NCBI RefSeq assembly: GCF_900636385.1
Contig: NZ_LR134269.1
Span: 1,054,001-1,118,000 of the forward strand
DNA from: Staphylococcus warneri
Lineage (GTDB): Bacteria; Bacillota; Bacilli; Staphylococcales; Staphylococcaceae
Length of the DNA stretch: 64,000 nucleotides
Reading direction: 5' to 3'
Numbering within the stretch: position 1 is the stretch's first letter; each line of letters opens with the position of its first letter. The notes beneath the pieces were generated by a model. That model had not been told where the DNA came from, made no database searches, and was given only the letters and a program-made list of their open reading frames with translations. Both the position numbers and the translations under genes were made by a program. Of the stretch, positions 58,769 to 64,000 are shown one piece after another.

Positions 58769-59356
58769 ATGAAAATTAATCCTAATAATATAGATTTAAT
58801 TATAAGTGCTGTACAAGAAGCACAATATCCAGAAACAGATGTACCTGAAGTAGCATTAAGTGGTCGTTCAAATGTTGGTAAATCATCATTTATCAATAGT
58901 ATGATTGGGCGAAAAAACATGGCTCGTACTTCACAACAACCGGGTAAAACACAGACGTTGAATTTCTTTAATATTGATGACCAATTAGTATTTGTAGATG
59001 TACCAGGTTATGGTTATGCTAAAGTAAGTAAAGTTCAACGAGAAAAGTTTGGAAAAATGATCGAAGAGTATTTAACAACACGTCAAAAATTACAATTGGT
59101 CATTCAACTCGTTGATTTGAGACATAATCCAACTGAAGATGATGTACTTATGTATAATTATTTAAAACATTTTGATATTCCAACTTTAATCATTTGTACC
59201 AAAGAAGATAAAATACCAAAAGGGAAAGTACAAAAGCATTTAAATAATATCAAAAACAAATTAGATTTAGAAGAAGGAGATACTATAGTTAGCTATTCTT
59301 CTATAAAAAATAATAAACAACAACAAATATGGGATTTGATAGAGTCTTATTTATAA
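58769..59356 (+). CDS. ysxC: Ribosome biogenesis GTPase YsxC/EngB
   Basis: Essential circularly ordered small GTPase involved in late assembly of the 50S subunit. The 195-residue protein has G1 [10 protein letters not shown] (about residues 31-40), G2-type [12 protein letters not shown]3 DVPGYGYAK and G4 TKEDK, with G5 near VSYSS. Length is typical. It follows clpX by about 150 bases with a terminator between, and precedes the heme operon. The ribosome site is AAAAGTGAGGA. Confidence 0.96.
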   Translation: MKINPNNIDLIISAVQEAQYPETDVPEVALSGRSNVGKSSFINSMIGRKNMARTSQQPGKTQTLNFFNIDDQLVFVDVPGYGYAKVSKVQREKFGKMIEEYLTTRQKLQLVIQLVDLRHNPTEDDVLMYNYLKHFDIPTLIICTKEDKIPKGKVQKHLNNIKNKLDLEEGDTIVSYSSIKNNKQQQIWDLIESYL

Positions 59357-59503
59357 TCATTTTAATTATTCATAATAATTTTTCTGATATTCTAGACTAA
59401 ATCTTCATATATAAATTCAAATTTAACAAATTTGACAAAAATTGAAGTTAGATTAGAATCTTTCTAATTTATTTGAGCAATGAACTTAATAATCAATGCA
59501 AAT

Positions 59504-59513
59504 GTGTTATACT
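59504..59513 (+). promoter_or_regulatory. Probable hemA promoter (extended -10)
   Basis: TGT precedes TATACT (59508-59513), an extended -10 element 33 bases before the hemA start; the -35 is weak. Confidence 0.5.
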
Positions 59514-59546
59514 AAGGTTATTGTAAGTATATGGAGGGCGTTATAA

Positions 59547-60893
59547 ATGCATTTTATTGCAATAAGCATAAATCATCGAACTGCTAATGTAGCACTAAGA
59601 GAGCAAGTTGCTTTTAGAGATGATGCCTTACGATTAGCCCATGAAGATTTATATGAAACTAAAGCCATCTTAGAAAACGTCATCTTATCTACATGTAATC
59701 GTACCGAAGTATACGCCGTTGTTGATCAAATTCATACCGGACGTTATTACGTTCAAAGATTTTTAGCACGTAAATTTGGATTTGAAGTAGATGACATTAA
59801 AGACATGTCAGAAGTCAAAGTGGGGGACGAAGCTGTAGAACATCTATTGCGCGTCACTTCTGGTTTAGATTCCATTGTACTTGGAGAAACACAAATACTT
59901 GGGCAAATGCGCGACGCATTTTTCTTAGCTCAAGAAACGGGTACAACTGGTACTATCTTTAATCATTTATTTAAACAGGCAATTACTTTTGCTAAAAGAG
60001 CACATAGTGAAACAGATATTGCAGATAATGCAGTTAGTGTTTCATATGCTGCAGTTGAATTAGCTAAAAAGGTATTCGGAAAACTAAAATATAAACAAGC
60101 TGTCATTATTGGTGCAGGGGAAATGAGTGAATTATCACTCTTAAATCTGTTAGGGTCAGGTATTACAAATATAACAATTGTTAATAGAACAGTAGGTAAA
60201 GCTAAAGTATTAGCTGAAAAACATCAAGTTAAATTTGATTCACTAGATGCATTACCAGTTTTATTACAACAAGCTGATATTGTAATTAGTTCTACAAGTT
60301 CAGAGTCGTATATTATTACTAATGATTTAGTTGAATCTATAGCTAATCAACGAAAATTAGACGCTTTATTATTAGTTGATATTGCAGTTCCAAGAGATAT
60401 TGAGCCTGGTATTGATGCAATCAACAATATATTTAATTACGATGTTGATGACTTGAAAGGTTTGGTTGATGCGAATTTAAGAGAGCGTCAATTAGCAGCA
60501 CAAACAATTGCTGATCAAATACCTAGTGAAATAGATACTCATAATGATTGGGTAAATATGTTAGGTGTTGTACCAGTCATTAGAGCTTTACGTGAAAAAG
60601 CAATGAATATTCAATCTGAAACAATGGATAGTATTGATAGAAAATTACCAGATTTATCAGAGAGAGAAAGAAAGATTATTTCTAAACATACTAAAAGTAT
60701 AATCAATCAAATGTTAAAAGACCCTATTAAGCAGGCTAAAGAATTAAGTAGTGATAAGAAAAGTAACGAAAAATTAGAGCTCTTTCAAAGCATTTTTGAC
60801 ATAGAAGCTGATAACCCTTATGAACAAGCGAGACAACACAAAGAAAATAAAGCTAAGGAAATTTCAGCACGTCGAATTTTTAGTTTTGAATAA
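59547..60893 (+). CDS. hemA: Glutamyl-tRNA reductase
   Basis: First step of heme synthesis from glutamyl-tRNA, giving glutamate-1-semialdehyde with NADPH. The 448-residue protein has the catalytic Cys50 in [11 protein letters not shown], the substrate segment [16 protein letters not shown], the Rossmann motif [16 protein letters not shown] and a helical dimerisation domain at the end. The start [15 protein letters not shown] follows GGAGGG. It heads hemA-X-C-D-B, whose product level in staphylococci is controlled by HemX and proteolysis of HemA. Confidence 0.98.
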   Translation: MHFIAISINHRTANVALREQVAFRDDALRLAHEDLYETKAILENVILSTCNRTEVYAVVDQIHTGRYYVQRFLARKFGFEVDDIKDMSEVKVGDEAVEHLLRVTSGLDSIVLGETQILGQMRDAFFLAQETGTTGTIFNHLFKQAITFAKRAHSETDIADNAVSVSYAAVELAKKVFGKLKYKQAVIIGAGEMSELSLLNLLGSGITNITIVNRTVGKAKVLAEKHQVKFDSLDALPVLLQQADIVISSTSSESYIITNDLVESIANQRKLDALLLVDIAVPRDIEPGIDAINNIFNYDVDDLKGLVDANLRERQLAAQTIADQIPSEIDTHNDWVNMLGVVPVIRALREKAMNIQSETMDSIDRKLPDLSERERKIISKHTKSIINQMLKDPIKQAKELSSDKKSNEKLELFQSIFDIEADNPYEQARQHKENKAKEISARRIFSFE

Positions 60894-60914
60894 GCATATT
60901 AATATGGTGATGAT

Positions 60915-61727
60915 ATGCAAGAAAACCTGTTTATTCGATTTCATGAAATAATATTAATCATTTATCTAATTAGCATTGTTTGCTATTTTCTAGATTTTGT
61001 GCGTAAAAGTCATCAAATTAGAGTTTTGGGTATATATACATTGGGGATTGTTTGGGTTTTACAAACAATCTCTTTATCTGTTTTTATTATACAAACGAAA
61101 CACGCACCATTAGGATCGCTATTTGATGTATTTTTCTCACTGACATGGATTATTATATCTTTATCACTCATTTTGAATGTGATAAAAACTTTGAATTTTT
61201 CTGTGTTCTTTTTAAATTTAATTGGTTTTGTATTAATGGCAATGAACACATTTCAACCTGACCGTTATCATAGCCAAGTACAACAAGTGGCAGTTATTAA
61301 TGAATTGTTACTTGTCCATATTGGTTTAGCAATTTTGAGCTATGCATTCTTTGCTTTAGCATTCGTAAATTGTTTACTTTATATCATTCAATATCGTAAT
61401 TTAAAAGAGAAGAATTTTGATCAGAAATATTTTAGAATAGGTAGCGTAGCTACTTTAGAAGCTATTGTTTTTTTTACCACTTTGGCAGGATGGATTATAC
61501 TAATTTTTAGTATTATTCTAGGTGCACAATGGGGTGTATTTTCAGTAGGTCAGCGCATATTTATTGATCCTAAGGTTATTTTTTCTACCGTCATTACGTT
61601 ATTGTATGGTATTTATTTAATATTTAGAGTGAAAAAGATTATCAATCAAAAGAACCTAATATATTTTAATATTATTTTATTCTGTTTATGTATGTTCAAC
61701 CTATTTTTCACTACCCATTTTTCGTAA
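60915..61727 (+). CDS. hemX: HemX, membrane protein of the CcsA/ResC-like family
   Basis: A 270-residue protein with about eight membrane helices and conserved histidines in the CcsA-like core (LLVHIGLAILSYAFFALAF). In Bacillus and Staphylococcus HemX lowers the amount of glutamyl-tRNA reductase, so it regulates its neighbour. The ribosome site GGTGATG is weak and close to the ATG. It lies 21 bases after hemA and 66 before hemC. Confidence 0.92.
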   Translation: MQENLFIRFHEIILIIYLISIVCYFLDFVRKSHQIRVLGIYTLGIVWVLQTISLSVFIIQTKHAPLGSLFDVFFSLTWIIISLSLILNVIKTLNFSVFFLNLIGFVLMAMNTFQPDRYHSQVQQVAVINELLLVHIGLAILSYAFFALAFVNCLLYIIQYRNLKEKNFDQKYFRIGSVATLEAIVFFTTLAGWIILIFSIILGAQWGVFSVGQRIFIDPKVIFSTVITLLYGIYLIFRVKKIINQKNLIYFNIILFCLCMFNLFFTTHFS

Positions 61728-61793
61728 AATGGCTTGTAAAATTATTTATAGGTTGGATAAGAGAACGAGTGTTTTTCTAGGAGGCAGCAGAAC

Positions 61794-62720
61794 ATGCGCA
61801 AGTTAGTAGTTGGATCAAGAAGAAGTAAACTAGCTTTAACTCAGAGCCAACAATTTATTGATAAATTGAAACAGGTACGTCCAGAATTGGATATTGAGAT
61901 TAAAGAAATAGTTACGAAAGGCGATCGAATAGTAGATAAGCAATTATCTAAAGTCGGCGGAAAAGGTTTATTTGTTAAAGAAATTCAAAACGAATTGTTT
62001 GAAAAACAAATTGATATGGCTATTCATTCTTTAAAAGATGTACCTAGTGTGATACCTGAAGGACTAACATTGGGTTGTATTCCTGATAGAGAGGTTCCTT
62101 TTGATGCTTATATTTCCAAAAATCATACACCTTTAAGAGAATTACCTGAAGGCAGTATTATTGGAACAAGCTCTTTAAGAAGAGGGGCTCAAATTTTATC
62201 TAAGTATCCTCATTTAGAAATCAAATGGATACGAGGTAATATTGATACGAGATTACAAAAGCTTGAAACAGAAGACTATGATGCCATTATTTTAGCAGCA
62301 GCTGGTTTAAGACGAATGGGTTGGTCTGACGATATTGTAACAACCTATTTAGATAAAGATGTTTTACTTCCAGCTATTGGTCAAGGTGCACTTGGCATTG
62401 AGTGCAGAAGTGATGATAAAGAATTATTAGACCTATTGCAAGAAGTTCATAATAAAGATGTTGAAAAATGCGTTACTGCAGAAAGAACATTTTTAGCCGA
62501 AATGGATGGAAGTTGCCAAGTACCAATTGGTGGATATGCAACTATTAATAGCCAACAACAAATTGAATTTACTGGGCTAATTATGACACCTGACGGTACA
62601 GAACGATATGAACATACAGCTATTGGCGAATCTCCAACAGAATTAGGTAAAGAAGTGAGTCGTGTTCTAAAAGAACAAGGCGCTTATGAAATTATTAGAA
62701 AATTAAATGAAGAACAATAA
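61794..62720 (+). CDS. hemC: Hydroxymethylbilane synthase (porphobilinogen deaminase)
   Basis: Joins four porphobilinogen molecules to a linear tetrapyrrole. The 308-residue protein starts [15 protein letters not shown], has the KGLFVKEI and HSLKDVPS segments and the RRGAQ arginines, and Cys241 in [10 protein letters not shown] carries the dipyrromethane cofactor. The ATG follows AGGAGGC. It is third in the heme operon, 21 bases before hemD. Confidence 0.98.
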   Translation: MRKLVVGSRRSKLALTQSQQFIDKLKQVRPELDIEIKEIVTKGDRIVDKQLSKVGGKGLFVKEIQNELFEKQIDMAIHSLKDVPSVIPEGLTLGCIPDREVPFDAYISKNHTPLRELPEGSIIGTSSLRRGAQILSKYPHLEIKWIRGNIDTRLQKLETEDYDAIILAAAGLRRMGWSDDIVTTYLDKDVLLPAIGQGALGIECRSDDKELLDLLQEVHNKDVEKCVTAERTFLAEMDGSCQVPIGGYATINSQQQIEFTGLIMTPDGTERYEHTAIGESPTELGKEVSRVLKEQGAYEIIRKLNEEQ

Positions 62721-62741
62721 TCTTCGAGGTGACTTTTTAAA

Positions 62742-63410
62742 ATGAAACCAGTTGTAGTTATGACACAAACAAGTGAAATTCAAAGTGATTTGGTTACAAT
62801 TATTCACAAACCATTTATAGATATAAAACCACTTGAATTTGATTTGCGTTTGTTAAAAGATAACTATGACTGGCTTATTTTTTCGTCTAAAAATGCAGTT
62901 AAATATTTTTTGCCTTATCTATATTTGGTAAATTACAAAAAAATCGCAGTTGTTGGTGTAAAAACTGCTCAATATTGTCGTGAATTAAAAATCCCTGTAG
63001 ATTTAATTCCACAGGATTACTCACAAGAAGGATTAATTAGTGAATTTCAAAAATATAATCAAAATATCCTCATACCTTCTAGTAAACAAGCACGTCCATT
63101 ATTAAAAGAAACATTAGCTCGAAATAATGATGTTGTTAAAATTGATTTGTACGAGCCAGTACCACATTATCAACATATAAATGAAGTTAAATCATTAATT
63201 TTTAATCAAGAAATTGATGCTTTAACATTTTCAAGTTCATCTTCAGTACGTTATTATTTTAATGAAGACCCAATACCTAAGTTTGATCACTATTTTGCAA
63301 TTGGCAAGCAAACGGCAAATACGATACATTCATATAATCAACCAGTCATTGTTGCAGATAAACAAACTTTAGAGGCATTGATAGATAAAGTAGTAGAAAG
63401 TAGGGACTAA
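62742..63410 (+). CDS. hemD: Uroporphyrinogen-III synthase
   Basis: Closes hydroxymethylbilane into uroporphyrinogen III with inversion of ring D. The 222-residue protein is poorly conserved, as is normal for HemD, but has the two-domain pattern with [13 protein letters not shown] near residues 43-55 and a [11 protein letters not shown] segment in the second domain. The ribosome site GAGGTGA precedes the ATG. Identity rests partly on location between hemC and hemB. Confidence 0.93.
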   Translation: MKPVVVMTQTSEIQSDLVTIIHKPFIDIKPLEFDLRLLKDNYDWLIFSSKNAVKYFLPYLYLVNYKKIAVVGVKTAQYCRELKIPVDLIPQDYSQEGLISEFQKYNQNILIPSSKQARPLLKETLARNNDVVKIDLYEPVPHYQHINEVKSLIFNQEIDALTFSSSSSVRYYFNEDPIPKFDHYFAIGKQTANTIHSYNQPVIVADKQTLEALIDKVVESRD

Positions 63411-63411
63411 A

Positions 63412-64000
63412 ATGAAATTTGATAGACATAGAAGACTACGTTCTTCTCAAACAATGAGAGATATGGTTCGCGAAACACATGTAAGAAAAGAAGATTTAAT
63501 TTACCCAATTTTTGTAGTTGAAAAAGATGATATTAAAACTGAAATTAAGTCATTACCAGGTGTATATCAAATCAGTTTAAATTTATTACACGAAGAAATA
63601 AAAGAAGCGTATGACCTAGGTATTAGAGCAATTATGTTCTTTGGTGTGCCAAACGATAAAGATGATGTTGGTTCTGGTGCATATGATCATAATGGCGTTG
63701 TACAAGAAGCAACACGTATTGCTAAAAAAATGTATAGTGACTTATTAATTGTTGCTGATACATGTCTATGTGAATATACAGATCACGGGCATTGCGGTGT
63801 CATTGACGATCACACACATGATGTAGACAATGATAAATCATTACCATTACTTGTTAAAACTGCAATTTCTCAAGTTGAGGCGGGTGCAGATATTATTGCA
63901 CCAAGTAATATGATGGATGGATTTGTTGCTGAAATTAGACAAGGACTAGATGATGCTGGTTATCAAAATGTACCAATTATGAGTTATGGTATTAAATATG
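63412..64000 (+). CDS. hemB: Delta-aminolevulinic acid dehydratase (porphobilinogen synthase), partial
   Basis: Condenses two 5-aminolevulinate molecules into porphobilinogen. The frame is open from the ATG at 63412, one base after the hemD stop, to the window edge, so 196 residues are seen. It starts [20 protein letters not shown] and has the zinc site with Cys118, Cys120 and Cys128 ([14 protein letters not shown]), then the [12 protein letters not shown] segment; the catalytic lysines lie outside the window. The zinc-dependent type is clear. Confidence 0.97.
   Translation, partial: MKFDRHRRLRSSQTMRDMVRETHVRKEDLIYPIFVVEKDDIKTEIKSLPGVYQISLNLLHEEIKEAYDLGIRAIMFFGVPNDKDDVGSGAYDHNGVVQEATRIAKKMYSDLLIVADTCLCEYTDHGHCGVIDDHTHDVDNDKSLPLLVKTAISQVEAGADIIAPSNMMDGFVAEIRQGLDDAGYQNVPIMSYGIKY

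Overview
This 64 kb window is AT-rich core chromosome of a Firmicute, almost certainly a Staphylococcus. The gene order matches what I remember of the Staphylococcus aureus chromosome from the serA region through rpsD, ezrA, ackA, ald, dnaE, accDA, pfkA-pyk, citZ-icd, phoPR, polA, gapB, dnaB-dnaI, thrS, lysP, infC-rpmI-rplT, tig-clpX and hemAXCDB. Protein sequences such as EzrA and PolA are very close to, but not the same as, the S. aureus versions I recall, so a related (probably coagulase-negative) species is my inference. I see no insertion sequence, prophage, integrase, CRISPR array, rRNA or tRNA.

Layout. 1-5.7 kb: tail of a PTS sugar permease, a HAD hydrolase, a two-gene serine biosynthesis unit (serA plus a class V aminotransferase) behind a CodY box, an OsmC-like protein and a glycerophosphodiesterase. 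5.7-6.2 kb: a repeat-rich, hairpin-rich, STAR-like intergenic block. 6.2-9.4 kb: rpsD with a pseudoknot-capable leader, free methionine-R-sulfoxide reductase, ezrA. 9.6-12 kb: cysteine desulfurase and thiI (sulfur transfer to tRNA); thiI is interrupted by a one-base frameshift. 12-20.5 kb: TSUP permease, tpx, methyltransferase, ackA, two universal stress proteins, ald, a prolidase-like peptidase and a metallo-hydrolase. 20.6-26 kb: a CBS/hotdog regulator (also frameshifted), a nano-RNase/pApA phosphodiesterase and dnaE.

26-37 kb is central carbon metabolism: malic enzyme, accDA, pfkA-pyk, the amino acid permease cycA, citZ-icd. 37-48.3 kb: phoPR, DNA replication and repair (polA, mutM), coaE, gluconeogenic gapB, nrdR and the primosome genes dnaB-dnaI. 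48.3-54 kb is dominated by RNA-based control: a T-box before thrS, a lysine riboswitch before lysP and an L20-type leader before infC-rpmI-rplT, where infC appears to start at a non-canonical ATA. 54-59.4 kb: Nudix protein, TPR protein, tig, clpX, ysxC. 59.5-64 kb: the heme operon hemA-X-C-D-B, with hemB cut by the window end.

I did not find a new gene system. The points most worth checking are two single-base frameshifts (thiI and the CBS/hotdog gene), the ATA start of infC, an interleaved pseudoknot in the rpsD leader, the multi-hairpin STAR-like block, good CodY and CcpA (cre) sites before metabolic genes, and a perfect 14-bp palindrome over the tig promoter.
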